From the NCBI GenBank assembly GCA_017303805.1, contig JAFLBQ010000011.1, forward strand, positions 40,192 to 104,191: a DNA stretch of 64,000 nucleotides, read 5' to 3'. The position numbers were made by a program, and so were the translations under genes. Within the stretch, counting starts at the first letter, position 1, and each line of letters starts with the position of its first letter. Below, one piece after another: positions 1 through 9,282 of this stretch. This DNA comes from Cytophagales bacterium. GTDB lineage: Bacteria > Bacteroidota > Bacteroidia > Cytophagales > Cyclobacteriaceae. The notes below the pieces were generated by a model that worked only from the letters and a program-made list of their open reading frames with translations, made no database searches and had not been told where the DNA came from.

Positions 1-1
1 C

Positions 2-3000
2 GAAGGCCTGGATTACACCGTAGATTACAACTTTGGTAAGCTTACCATTTTAAACGAAGGTATTCTTACATCGGGGAAAGACATTGACATTACCTACGAA
101 CAACAAGACCCGTTTGCTTTCCAAACCCGATCGCTGCTGGGCACCCGGTTAGATTACAAGTTGAGTGATGATATCAACATTGGTTCCACGCTGCTGTATT
201 ATAACGAGCGGCCTTTGGTATCGCGTAACCTTATTGGCACCGAACCCGCGCGCAACCTGCAGTATGGGTTGGATTTTAATATGCGCAAGAACTCGCGCCT
301 TCTTACCAAAATGGTAGATGCTCTTCCATTTCTGGAGACCAAAGAACCTTCTACCGTTACCTTGAATGCCGAATTTGCTCAACTGCTGCCGGGTACATCG
401 AACATCGTAGATGGTGATGGCACTTCGTTTATCGATGATTTTGAAAACACCGCTACACCCTACAGCCTGCTTAGCCCGCAAGCCTGGAAATTAGCTGCGG
501 TACCCATTGCGTTTGACGAAGCCGCTGGCGCCCCCAATGATTTGCGTGCCGGATACCGCAGGGCCAAATTAGCATGGTACCAGGTGGACAATTTGTTTTA
601 TCGTGCGGGTGGCCGGTTTAAACCTTCCAACATAACTGAAGATTACTTGAAGAATCATTACGTGCGGGCCGTACCGCCTAAAGAAATCTTTCCCTACTTC
701 GATCCATACGTTGGTAATTTCTTTGAGCAGATTTTTGATATGGCCTATTACCCCGAAGAACGTGGCCCTTACAACTATAACACAAACCTGAATCCCCAAG
801 GGCGGTTGAATAATCCCCGCAATAATTGGGCTGGTATTACCACTGCAATCCGTACAGAAGTAGATTTTGATAAAGCCAATATCGAATACCTTGAGTTTTG
901 GTTACTCAATCCTTTTATTAATAATGCTCAAGGTGTAATTGATGATGGTGTTAATCCACCTAAAGCCAATACATCAGGCGGCAAACTCTTGTTCCACCTC
1001 GGGAGCATTTCAGAAGATCTGATACGCGATGGGAAACATGGCTTTGAAAACGGCTTGCCAGCAGATGGCGACCTTTCGCCCCTAAATGTTACTGAAACTC
1101 CTTGGGGCTTTGTTACCAACAAACAATACCTCAACAACGCCTTTGATAATAACCCGGCCGGCCGGCCCAACCAGGATGTAGGGATGGATGGTATTGCCAA
1201 CGCCCAGGAAGTTGATAAATTTCAAACCACATTTTTGAATTTGCTTAACCCGGGTGCCCGTGCTATTGCGCAGCAAGATCCTTCGGCCGATGACTTCAAG
1301 TATTTTTTGGGAGGCGATTTAGACGCACGCGATGCAAAAATTCTGGAACGTTACAAAAATTTTAACAACCAGGATGGCAACACCCCCGTGCTTACCGGCA
1401 ACGAAGCTTTTGCAACCTCGGGTACAACCATACCCGATAACGAAGACCTGAACCAGGATAATACGCTAAGCGACCTGGAGGAATACTACAGCTACAGTAT
1501 TGATTTAAGGCCAGGTACATTGCAAGTAGGCAGCAAGTACGTAGTAGATGCCGTTACCTCTGCCGAAAATCCAGATGCTACCTGGTATTTATTCCGCATT
1601 CCCGTAAGGCAGTTTGACGATGTGGTGGGTAACATTGACGGGTTTAAATCTATACGGTATGTGCGCATGGTGCTTACCGATTTTAGCGAACCCGTTGTGT
1701 TACGCATGGCCAAGTTTAGAGCTGTAGGTAACCGGTGGAGACGCTACACCGGCAACCTGGAAGAATCGCGCTTTGGCGAGCCTATCGAACCCAACCTCGA
1801 CAACTTCTCGGTTTCGGTGGTAAACATAGAAGAGAACGGCCAGCAAAATGGCGTTAAGCCCGGTTACATCGAACCCCTCAGGCGCGATCGGGACAACACT
1901 TCGGCCGTGCAGCGGAGGCTTAACGAGCAATCGGTGCAAATGTGCGTAACGGAATTGCCCGATGGCGATGCCCGCGCCATTTACAAAAACGTATCGATGG
2001 ACTTCTTCAACTACGGGCGCATTAAAATGTTCCTCAGTGCGTACAACAGCAACCTTACAAAACCCATTCAAGATAATAAGTTGGTGGCCTTTTTGCGCCT
2101 GGGCACCGACTTCGATGAGAACTATTACGAAATAGAATTGCCGTTAAAAATTACTCCACCCAATGTGCGCTCGCTCGAAGAAGTGTGGCCCGAAGAAAAC
2201 CAGATTGATCTTGATCTGAACGAACTTTATTCTTTGAAAGCAAAACGCGACCGCGAAGGTTTTAACCTGAGCATACTGTACCCGCAAGCGGGCCCCGAGC
2301 CTGCCGGCAAGCATGGCATTCGGATTTTGGGCCGCCCCGATTTAAGCCAGGTACGCACGATGATGATCGGCATTCGTAACCCACGCACCAACGATGGTAA
2401 AACCTATGATGTTTGTTTGTGGGCCAACGAGCTACGCCTTACTGATTTTGATCGTACCGCAGGCTGGGCCGCCAACGTAGTGTTGAACACCAAACTGGCA
2501 GACCTGGGCACGATAAGTACCTCGCTGCGCCACATAAGTTTTGGATATGGTGGGGTGCAATCTAAAATTTCAGAACGCGCGCGAGGCGAAACAACACGCT
2601 ACGATGTGTCGGCAAATCTGAACATTGATAAACTCTTGCCTCAATGGACGGGATTGAAAATTCCTATGTTTATCAGTTACGAGAACAACACCATTAACCC
2701 GAAGTACGACCCGGCCAACCCCGATTTGCGCATACAGGCTGCACTCCAATCTTTTGCTACCGATGGCGAGCGAGAGGAGTACCTGAAGATAATTCAGGAT
2801 CGCACCATCAGGCGAAGTTTAAACTTTAACAACGTACGCAAAGTAAAAACCCGCGAAGGGGCTACACCCCACTTGTGGGACGTAGAGAATTTTGCTTTTA
2901 CCTACATCTTCAGCGAAGCAACGCAAACCAATTTTAACCTGCGCGAAAACACCCAACGCAATTACCGGGGCTCTGTGGTGTGGCAATACTCGCCTACGTT

Positions 3001-5050
3001 TAAAGGCTTTGAGCCGTTCAAAGAATCGAAAGGGTTTAAGTCTCCGTACTTTAAACTTCTTAAAGACTTTAATTTTAACCCCATGCCCAGCACCATTACC
3101 GTGCGGGGCGAGTTAGACCGGTCGTTTAATAAAATGGTGTATCGCAATGCGAGCAGCGATGCCGGCAGTTCGCTGCCCAACTTTCAAAAATATTTTGTGT
3201 TCAATCGTTTCTACAATGTGCGTTGGAGCTTGACAAAAGCGTTGGCGCTGGATTATGCTTCGCGCGTAAATGCGATAATAGACGAGCCCGATGGCGACCT
3301 GGACAACCGCGACTCTCTTCAGATTGTAATCAACAACCTGAAGAAGTTAGGCCGAATGAAAAACTTTGATCAAACCCTAACGGCCACCTATACGCTCCCT
3401 TTTGAAAAGTTGCCGCTTACCAACTGGCTTACTGCCGAATACCGCAACACGGCAGGCTACAACTGGCAAGCCGGTCCACTGGAAAAAGACGAGAGTTTGC
3501 GCCTGGGCAACATCATTCAAAACTCGCAAGACCAGGCATTGAGTGGCCGCATCGACATGGTGAAGTTGTACAATAAGATCGGGTTTTTAAAAAATATTAA
3601 TACACCCCCGCGCCCGGCCAGGCCGCCTACAACACCACCAACCAAACCGGCTCAACCCGATACGGTTAAGCGGCCACCCGACTTAAAAGCGTTGAAAGGA
3701 GTTTTTCGTTTACTTATGTCACTTCGTAGCATTACCGGCACTTATACAATTACCGAAGGTACTTTGCTACCGGGCTTCATGCCCGAACCGTACCTATTTG
3801 GTTTGGATAAGGGTTGGGGCGCACCCGGTTGGGGCTTTGCTTTGGGGCAGCAGGAAAATGGGTTTCAGAAAAAGGCCGCTCAAAATGGTTGGCTAACTAC
3901 CAACAACAGGCTTACAACACCTTATACTCAAAAACAAATGAAAGACCTGGCGCTAAGTGCATCGGTGGAACCTTCTACGGAGTTACGGATTAAGTTGGAT
4001 GTAAAAAAGAATTCTACTACCGCCTTTCAGGAAATTTTCAGAATGGACTCAGCCGGCACCGCCTATCAATCGCTTAGCCCGAGCCGCATCGGGTCTTATA
4101 AAATTTCGATCAACTCCATCAGCACCGCCTTTAAGAACAACGAAAGTCTTACCTCTACGGTGTTCCAACAGTTTGAACAGAACATTGCAATTATGCAAAA
4201 CCGGTTTACGGGTTTAACCGGCAACTCCTATGAAAGCCGCTCGCAAGATGTTCTTATCCCGGCCTTTCTTGCAGCCTATACCGGCAAATCAGCCGAAACA
4301 CAGAGCCTCTCTCCCTTTCCGCGTATACCGGTGCCCGCCTGGCGCGTAGATTATACCGGCTTGAGCAAACTGGGCAACCTCAAAGATATTTTTCAATCCA
4401 TCACCATTAACCACGCATATGCCTCGGCCTATTCGGTGGTTAATTATTCCAACTCGCTAGAGTATGATAATGTGGGATTGAGTAACCCGATAGAAAATTA
4501 TAACAAAGGCATATTTGCGAATAAAACTAATGCCAACGGGGAGTTAATACCGGTGTATGTAATTAGTCAGGTAACTATTAGCGAACAATTTACCCCGCTG
4601 ATTGGCATAAACCTGCGCACCAAGAAAAAGCTGAATTTGAAATTTGAATATAAAACCAAGCGCGACCTGGCCCTTAATATTTCCAATTCGCAAATAACCG
4701 AACTCAACAGCAAAGATTGGTCGGTAGATGTAGGGTACACTAAAAACAACATGAAGTTGCCCTTTAAAACCGAGGGCCGTGTAATTACCCTCAAGAATGA
4801 TGTTACATTTCAGATGACCATGAGTGTAACCAACAACCGCACCATACAACGAAAAATTGAAGAGATCAATACCGTTACCAACGGCAACATTAACTTTCAG
4901 TTGCGCCCCAATGTTAGCTACCTCGTAAATCAAAAACTGCGAGTACAGGCGTATTTGGAGCGCAGTGTAAACGAGCCCCTGGTTACCAACTCCTTCAGGC
5001 GCAGCACCACGCGGGCCGGCTTTAAAATCTTATTTAATCTGGCGCAATAA
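2..5050 (+). CDS. sprA: T9SS outer-membrane translocon SprA (3' part)
   Basis: This is the C-terminal part of SprA/Sov, the giant outer-membrane barrel through which the type IX secretion system exports proteins and gliding adhesins. The frame is open from base 2, so the true start lies left of the window; about 1680 residues are present, against roughly 2300-2500 for complete family members. Typical features are the PGTSNIVDGDGTSFIDDFE stretch near the left edge, many tyrosine/asparagine-rich beta-strand segments, and a C-terminal strand ending in FKILFNLAQ. A proline-rich linker (TPPRPARPPTTPP) lies at about 3600-3665. The in-frame TTG at 161 is internal, not a start. PorU and PorV of the same system lie near the right end of the window. 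Confidence 0.95.
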   Translation, partial: EGLDYTVDYNFGKLTILNEGILTSGKDIDITYEQQDPFAFQTRSLLGTRLDYKLSDDINIGSTLLYYNERPLVSRNLIGTEPARNLQYGLDFNMRKNSRLLTKMVDALPFLETKEPSTVTLNAEFAQLLPGTSNIVDGDGTSFIDDFENTATPYSLLSPQAWKLAAVPIAFDEAAGAPNDLRAGYRRAKLAWYQVDNLFYRAGGRFKPSNITEDYLKNHYVRAVPPKEIFPYFDPYVGNFFEQIFDMAYYPEERGPYNYNTNLNPQGRLNNPRNNWAGITTAIRTEVDFDKANIEYLEFWLLNPFINNAQGVIDDGVNPPKANTSGGKLLFHLGSISEDLIRDGKHGFENGLPADGDLSPLNVTETPWGFVTNKQYLNNAFDNNPAGRPNQDVGMDGIANAQEVDKFQTTFLNLLNPGARAIAQQDPSADDFKYFLGGDLDARDAKILERYKNFNNQDGNTPVLTGNEAFATSGTTIPDNEDLNQDNTLSDLEEYYSYSIDLRPGTLQVGSKYVVDAVTSAENPDATWYLFRIPVRQFDDVVGNIDGFKSIRYVRMVLTDFSEPVVLRMAKFRAVGNRWRRYTGNLEESRFGEPIEPNLDNFSVSVVNIEENGQQNGVKPGYIEPLRRDRDNTSAVQRRLNEQSVQMCVTELPDGDARAIYKNVSMDFFNYGRIKMFLSAYNSNLTKPIQDNKLVAFLRLGTDFDENYYEIELPLKITPPNVRSLEEVWPEENQIDLDLNELYSLKAKRDREGFNLSILYPQAGPEPAGKHGIRILGRPDLSQVRTMMIGIRNPRTNDGKTYDVCLWANELRLTDFDRTAGWAANVVLNTKLADLGTISTSLRHISFGYGGVQSKISERARGETTRYDVSANLNIDKLLPQWTGLKIPMFISYENNTINPKYDPANPDLRIQAALQSFATDGEREEYLKIIQDRTIRRSLNFNNVRKVKTREGATPHLWDVENFAFTYIFSEATQTNFNLRENTQRNYRGSVVWQYSPTFKGFEPFKESKGFKSPYFKLLKDFNFNPMPSTITVRGELDRSFNKMVYRNASSDAGSSLPNFQKYFVFNRFYNVRWSLTKALALDYASRVNAIIDEPDGDLDNRDSLQIVINNLKKLGRMKNFDQTLTATYTLPFEKLPLTNWLTAEYRNTAGYNWQAGPLEKDESLRLGNIIQNSQDQALSGRIDMVKLYNKIGFLKNINTPPRPARPPTTPPTKPAQPDTVKRPPDLKALKGVFRLLMSLRSITGTYTITEGTLLPGFMPEPYLFGLDKGWGAPGWGFALGQQENGFQKKAAQNGWLTTNNRLTTPYTQKQMKDLALSASVEPSTELRIKLDVKKNSTTAFQEIFRMDSAGTAYQSLSPSRIGSYKISINSISTAFKNNESLTSTVFQQFEQNIAIMQNRFTGLTGNSYESRSQDVLIPAFLAAYTGKSAETQSLSPFPRIPVPAWRVDYTGLSKLGNLKDIFQSITINHAYASAYSVVNYSNSLEYDNVGLSNPIENYNKGIFANKTNANGELIPVYVISQVTISEQFTPLIGINLRTKKKLNLKFEYKTKRDLALNISNSQITELNSKDWSVDVGYTKNNMKLPFKTEGRVITLKNDVTFQMTMSVTNNRTIQRKIEEINTVTNGNINFQLRPNVSYLVNQKLRVQAYLERSVNEPLVTNSFRRSTTRAGFKILFNLAQ

Positions 5051-5069
5051 ATAATTGTGGTTTCGGCAA

Positions 5070-5097
5070 TTGGCAATTAACAATTGTTTTAATTTTG
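5070..5097 (+). promoter_or_regulatory. Candidate promoter for gcvH-lipA
   Basis: TAATTTTG at 5090-5097 fits the Bacteroidota -7 consensus TAnnTTTG and lies 22 nt before the gcvH start. The upstream TTGG at 5070-5073 is only a partial match to the -33 TTTG box, with a somewhat short spacer. Assigned by pattern only. Confidence 0.35.
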
Positions 5098-5119
5098 AAC
5101 CTACAAAATTGAACCACAC

Positions 5120-5500
5120 ATGAGTATTCCTGCAAACCTAAAGTACACCAAAGATCACGAATGGATTAAAATAGATGGCACCATTGCCACCGTGGGCATT
5201 ACCGATTTTGCCCAGGGCGAGTTGGGCGACATCGTGTATGTAGATATTACTTCGGTAGGGCAAACCCTTAATCAACACGATGTTTTTGGAACCGTAGAAG
5301 CTGTTAAAACGGTTTCGGATTTGTTTATGCCCCTGAGCGGAAAAGTAGTGGAGTTCAATAAAGATTTGGAGGGCAATCCTGAAAAAGTGAACAACGATCC
5401 GTATGGTGAAGGCTGGATGGTGAAAGTTGAAATTTCAAGTGCAACCGAAGTAAATAGCCTACTCTCTGCAGATGAATACAAGGAACTTATTGGTAAATAA
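5120..5500 (+). CDS. gcvH: Glycine cleavage system H protein
   Basis: GcvH is the lipoyl carrier that shuttles the aminomethyl group between the P, T and L proteins of the glycine cleavage system in the cytoplasm. The 126-residue length is normal for the family. The N-terminal KYTKDHEW signature is present, and Lys63 in the [12 protein letters not shown] motif is the residue that becomes lipoylated. The C-terminal GEGWMVKVE segment is also conserved. lipA, which builds lipoate, follows 107 nt downstream on the same strand, so carrier and cofactor synthesis are side by side. The gcvP and gcvT genes are not in this window. Confidence 0.97.
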   Translation: MSIPANLKYTKDHEWIKIDGTIATVGITDFAQGELGDIVYVDITSVGQTLNQHDVFGTVEAVKTVSDLFMPLSGKVVEFNKDLEGNPEKVNNDPYGEGWMVKVEISSATEVNSLLSADEYKELIGK

Positions 5501-5516
5501 TAAACGTTAGTATAAA

Positions 5517-5601
5517 GTCTTTAGCCGATAGTCCATAGTTAGTAGTTGAACTTTATACTAAGGACTAAGGACTAAGGACTATATACTAACTACTCAAGAC
5601 T
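5517..5601 (+). repeat. Heptamer-rich inverted repeat between gcvH and lipA
   Basis: The gap holds three direct copies of CTAAGGA (5558-5578) inside a longer imperfect inverted repeat that starts AGTCTTTAG (5517) and ends CAAGACT (5601). The vocabulary (AGTC, TTAG, GGACTAA) matches the inverted repeat inside the kynurenine monooxygenase gene at 26932-26995. I infer that both belong to one dispersed repeat family; no transposase is attached. Confidence 0.6.
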
Positions 5602-5607
5602 ATTTTA

Positions 5608-6492
5608 ATGATTGAACTACCCGTTATATCGCCCGAAGCAAAAAAGCGGAAACCCGATTGGCTGCGCGTAAAGTTGCCTGTGGGGCCCGAGTATGCCAAG
5701 GTGCGTAAGCTGGTGGACGAAAATAAACTTCATACCATTTGCGAAAGCGGCAATTGCCCCAACATGGGCGAATGCTGGGGCGCTGGTACTGCTACATTTA
5801 TGATTTTGGGGAATGTTTGCACGCGCAGTTGCACCTTTTGTGCAGTGGCTACTGGCAGACCAACCGAATACGATGTGGAAGAACCATTGCGTGTTGCCGA
5901 AGCCATTAAAAAAATGGGTGTGAAACATGCGGTAATTACTTCGGTTAACCGCGATGAGTTAAAGGACCGGGGCGCAGAGGTGTGGTACCAAACCGTAGTG
6001 CAAACCAAAGCATTAAGTCCGCAAACCACCATCGAAACCTTAATACCCGATACGAAAGGAAACTGGGATGCACTTTATAGAATGATTGAAGGGGGCCAGG
6101 AGGTGGTGTCGCACAACATGGAAACCGTTGGCCGGTTGTACCGCATTGTGCGGCCACAAGCCAAATACGAACGTAGCCTGGAGCAAATCAAACGCATACG
6201 CGAGGCGGGCAAACGCACCAAGTCGGGCATTATGCTGGGCGTGGGCGAAACCAAAGAAGAAGTTTTTAAAGCCATGGATGATCTGGCTGCAAATGGTTTG
6301 ATGATTTTAACACTTGGGCAATACCTGCAACCTACCAAAATGCACTTAGAGGTGGCTGAGTTTATACACCCCGATACTTTCGCGATGTATAAAGAAGAAG
6401 GTTTAAAGCGTGGACTGAAGTATATAGAGTCCGGGCCACTGGTACGTTCCAGCTATCATGCCGAGCGGCATGTGCATGTGCCCTTCGAATAA
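5608..6492 (+). CDS. lipA: Lipoyl synthase
   Basis: LipA is a radical-SAM enzyme that inserts two sulfur atoms into protein-bound octanoyl chains to make lipoate. Both iron-sulfur cluster motifs are visible: the auxiliary cluster at Cys45, Cys50 and Cys56, and the radical-SAM CxxxCxxC at Cys71, Cys75 and Cys78. The length of 294 residues is typical. The C-terminal region has [11 protein letters not shown], which supplies the conserved serine that ligates the auxiliary cluster. The gene follows gcvH, one of its end substrates, and is followed by a compact hairpin terminator. The repeat-rich leader directly before the start could affect expression. Confidence 0.97.
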   Translation: MIELPVISPEAKKRKPDWLRVKLPVGPEYAKVRKLVDENKLHTICESGNCPNMGECWGAGTATFMILGNVCTRSCTFCAVATGRPTEYDVEEPLRVAEAIKKMGVKHAVITSVNRDELKDRGAEVWYQTVVQTKALSPQTTIETLIPDTKGNWDALYRMIEGGQEVVSHNMETVGRLYRIVRPQAKYERSLEQIKRIREAGKRTKSGIMLGVGETKEEVFKAMDDLAANGLMILTLGQYLQPTKMHLEVAEFIHPDTFAMYKEEGLKRGLKYIESGPLVRSSYHAERHVHVPFE

Positions 6493-6496
6493 TCAT

Positions 6497-6520
6497 AAAA
6501 CTCAGGTTGAGTGAGTTTTT
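6497..6520. terminator. Hairpin terminator between convergent genes
   Basis: AAAACTCA (6497-6504) pairs with TGAGTTTT (6512-6519) around a 7-nt loop. A/T tracts on both sides suit termination of lipA and of the converging M28 peptidase gene. Confidence 0.6.
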
Positions 6521-6559
6521 AAAGAAGCCAAAAGAATACTGAACTCCGCTCCGTTTCAA

Positions 6560-7453
6560 TTACGGTTTCAGCCCTTTATCTATTCTGGATGTAGCCTGAA
6601 CGATTAACTGCACACACGCGGCATAAATCTTCGGATCCACCAACTCAAAATCATCGGTAGGCTGGTGATAGTCTTTATGATCTTCCACCCCAAAATAAAT
6701 GAATGGAATTTTTGCGCGGTGAAACGGTCCGTGATCGGATGAGTTAACCCAGTTGTCCTGGCCTTTGTACACATCCGGGTCATCATGCCCCAACACAAGC
6801 TTTACTTTTTCGGTAGCTGCACCCACCAGGAATGGTTTTAGTTGCGGATAAAAAAATGTACCGCACGCAACCAACTCGCCTTTATCGGCCCGCGCTACCA
6901 TATCCATATTTATATTAACCACTATTTTTTCAAGTGCTACGGGCGGGTTGGCAACAAATGCCCGCGCACCCTGCAATCCCATTTCTTCGGCATCAAATGC
7001 AACCAGAATCAGATTATGTTCTGGCGGATGTTTCGAAAAATATGCTGCAACCGCCAGAAGCGCGCTGGTGCCCGAAGCATTGTCATCGGTGCCATTGTAG
7101 ATTTTTTCGTTGCGCACACCGAGGTGATCGTAATGTGCAGAAATAACCAGGTAAGAATCAGTACGGCCTTTAATTAAGCCGGCCACGTTTACGCCACTCA
7201 CCTTTTCTTTGTTGCGGGTTTCAAACTCAAAAGGCAACTCGTAGCTGTTGCCTAGGGGTTGCAGCTTGTGTTGCAAAAACTTACTCTTTATAAATGCACG
7301 CGCTGCTGCATTGCCCGGGGTGCCCGTTCTGCGGCCTTGCAGCGAATCCGAACTGAGTACCTTCAGATTGGCTAATAATTCGCTTTCGCTAACTAAATCC
7401 TGGGCTTGCGAAAGTACCGGAAACCAGAAAAGAATAAAGAGTAATAACCGCAT
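6560..7453 (-). CDS. Secreted M28-family metallopeptidase
   Basis: This is an M28 (aminopeptidase Y/S-like) zinc peptidase with an N-terminal signal peptide (LFWFPVLSQAQ), so it probably acts in the periplasm or outside the cell. The di-zinc ligand motifs are in family order: His107 in SAHYDH, the Asp pair 123-124 in GTDDNASG, Glu156-Glu157 in DAEEMGL, Asp184 in NMDM, and His263 in DYHQPTDD. At 297 residues it is a minimal M28 protein without a PA insert. A second, larger M28 peptidase lies just upstream on the same strand, but a terminator separates them. Substrate is unknown; aminopeptidase activity is the family expectation. Confidence 0.9.
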   Translation of the reverse strand: MRLLLFILFWFPVLSQAQDLVSESELLANLKVLSSDSLQGRRTGTPGNAAARAFIKSKFLQHKLQPLGNSYELPFEFETRNKEKVSGVNVAGLIKGRTDSYLVISAHYDHLGVRNEKIYNGTDDNASGTSALLAVAAYFSKHPPEHNLILVAFDAEEMGLQGARAFVANPPVALEKIVVNINMDMVARADKGELVACGTFFYPQLKPFLVGAATEKVKLVLGHDDPDVYKGQDNWVNSSDHGPFHRAKIPFIYFGVEDHKDYHQPTDDFELVDPKIYAACVQLIVQATSRIDKGLKP

Positions 7454-7574
7454 ACGCTTATGTGTTAAAGTCGAAAGATAGGTGGATCGGGCTTATCAGA
7501 GAAAAAAAGATTTCGCTTTAAAAAGCGCTGGCCTTCCTAAATTTTTACACAGGCAGCAACCGCAACGCTACAAA

Positions 7575-7610
7575 AAAGGCTACTCCGTTTATCGCAACGA
7601 AGTAGCCTTT
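7575..7610 (-). terminator. Rho-independent terminator downstream of the larger M28 gene
   Basis: AAAGGCTACT (7575-7584) and AGTAGCCTTT (7601-7610) form a perfect 10-bp stem. The A run at 7572-7577 is a U tract on the minus strand, so it ends the transcript of the gene at 7625-9109. Confidence 0.8.
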
Positions 7611-7624
7611 AGAAAGTTAAACAA

Positions 7625-9109
7625 TTACTTACCGGCCTTATCTACTACCAACCGCCCATCGCGATTGGCAATTTCCCAAGCCGCGTAAAATACGGTCTGT
7701 GTACGCTTGGCTAACAAATCGAATTCAATCTTATCCACTTCATCGCTTGGCTTGTGGTAGTCTTCGTGAATACCATCAAAATAGAAGATGATAGGAATGT
7801 TTTTCTTGGCGAAGTTCCAATGATCGGAGCGGTAGTAGATCCGATCCGGATGATCTTCGGCATTGTAGGTGTAATCGAAAAGAAGATTCGTGTAGGTTTT
7901 GTTGGTGGTTTCGCTTAAGGTGTGCAGTTCCGATGAGAGCCTGTCGGATCCGATTACATACACATACGGTGCACTGTCTTTGTGCTGAGGGTCTCTGCGA
8001 CCAATCATGTCGATGTTCAGGTTAACAACCGTTTTATCCAGCGGATACACGGGGTTTTCTGAATAGTACTCAGAACCCAGCAAGCCTTTTTCTTCACCGG
8101 TAACAGTCATAAACAAGATACTTCTGCGTGGCGTGTGTCCTTCTTGTTTAGCCTGCGCAAATGCCTTGGCTAACGCCAACACACCCACGGTGCCGGAACC
8201 ATCATCATCGGCACCATTGTTAATTTTATCGCCTTGAGCGTTGGGCGAAATCCCGATATGATCGTAGTGCGCAGTTATTACCAGAACTTCATCCTTTTTA
8301 TCAGTACCTTCCAAAAAGCCCAGTACGTTTTCGGATTTAACCTCGTAAGCCGAAACGGCTACCGAGTAAGACACTTGTGCCGGTTTTACCTTTGCCACTT
8401 TGGCTCCGGCCGATTTTTTTAGTTTGTCGTAGGTTGTATTAAAAAGTTTTCCGGCTGTTTCGGTAGAAACAAAGAACGCATTGGGGGCGCCACCGGCAGG
8501 TTTACGCAGGCTTACACCTCCACCTCTGAAATTGCGGGCCATGCCGGAAAAGCGTTGAAAATCTTCGGCCTTTTCTACGATGGCAAAAATAACTTTCGCG
8601 CCTTTTTCGCGCACCGCAGTAAGTGTGGGGTTGCGCATCATCGAAGCAGTAGGGTCTAATGCAACCAGCACGGCCTTATCTTTAACATCTACTTTTGCTA
8701 GTTCTTCGGCAGTGCCCGCCCCCAGGTAAACCAGTGGCAAGGTAACAGGGCCTCCCGTATCGCTTCCGCCAAACGAAACGTATTCGTCTGCGCGCAATTC
8801 GGTAGTTCCGGTTTTAATAGTAACCGTTGGTGCAGCCGATCCATACAGGGGCACGGGTTGATAGTAGCTTCCGTTTACGGGAGCCTTCAATCCTAAATCC
8901 TGAAAGTGGGCTGCAATAAAAGCAGCTGCCATTTTCTGTCCACGCTTTCCGGTTTCACGGCCTTCCAGTGCATCGGAAGCAAGAATAGAAAGATCGTCTT
9001 TCAGATTTTTTTCGGTAATAGTGGCCGCATACTTTACGGCTGCGGGATTTTGCTGGGCGAAGGCAACAATGCTGGTTGCCCATAATCCTAATAAGAGAAT
9101 TTTCTTCAT
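7625..9109 (-). CDS. Secreted M28-family metallopeptidase with PA-like insert
   Basis: This 494-residue protein begins with a signal peptide ending in VAFAQ. It has an N-terminal lead-in, a protease-associated-like region (about residues 100-250, with the hydrophobic DKAVLVAL and AKVIFAIVE strands), then the M28 catalytic domain. Zinc-site motifs are TAHYDHIG, NNGADDDGSGT, TGEEKGLLGS, NLNIDMIGR and DYHKPSDE, all intact. It is related to but larger than the M28 protein downstream. Both are read leftwards, with a strong terminator between them, so they are separate transcripts. Likely role: periplasmic or extracellular aminopeptidase that feeds amino acids from peptides. Confidence 0.92.
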   Translation of the reverse strand: MKKILLLGLWATSIVAFAQQNPAAVKYAATITEKNLKDDLSILASDALEGRETGKRGQKMAAAFIAAHFQDLGLKAPVNGSYYQPVPLYGSAAPTVTIKTGTTELRADEYVSFGGSDTGGPVTLPLVYLGAGTAEELAKVDVKDKAVLVALDPTASMMRNPTLTAVREKGAKVIFAIVEKAEDFQRFSGMARNFRGGGVSLRKPAGGAPNAFFVSTETAGKLFNTTYDKLKKSAGAKVAKVKPAQVSYSVAVSAYEVKSENVLGFLEGTDKKDEVLVITAHYDHIGISPNAQGDKINNGADDDGSGTVGVLALAKAFAQAKQEGHTPRRSILFMTVTGEEKGLLGSEYYSENPVYPLDKTVVNLNIDMIGRRDPQHKDSAPYVYVIGSDRLSSELHTLSETTNKTYTNLLFDYTYNAEDHPDRIYYRSDHWNFAKKNIPIIFYFDGIHEDYHKPSDEVDKIEFDLLAKRTQTVFYAAWEIANRDGRLVVDKAGK

Positions 9110-9282
9110 GTGAATAAATTTGATTTTGAACCGCAGAAAATACCAGCGGCAAGGTCGAAATATAAGGGCTTTTTCTTTAGTAAGAACACGAATTGATTTG
9201 AATGGGAACTGCCCTTGGTTATGTAATTTTTAATCTATCGATGGAACCAACACCTCGGACAAACGAGCGGATTGATTTAATT

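Noticed and set aside
3600-3665. Proline-rich stretch in sprA as a separate gene or repeat array
   Set aside because: It is a linker within an uninterrupted SprA frame and is low-complexity protein sequence, not a DNA repeat.
5558-5578. Three tandem heptamers as a CRISPR or minisatellite
   Set aside because: The units are only 7 bp with no spacers, and no cas gene is nearby.
6560-9109. Two M28 genes as a recent tandem duplication
   Set aside because: They differ in length, domain content and motif details, and a terminator separates them; they look like old paralogues.
9110-9282. A regulatory RNA or promoter in the gap between the M28 and kinase genes
   Set aside because: No clear box pair or hairpin is visible; only a weak TATTTTCTG on the minus strand was noticed.
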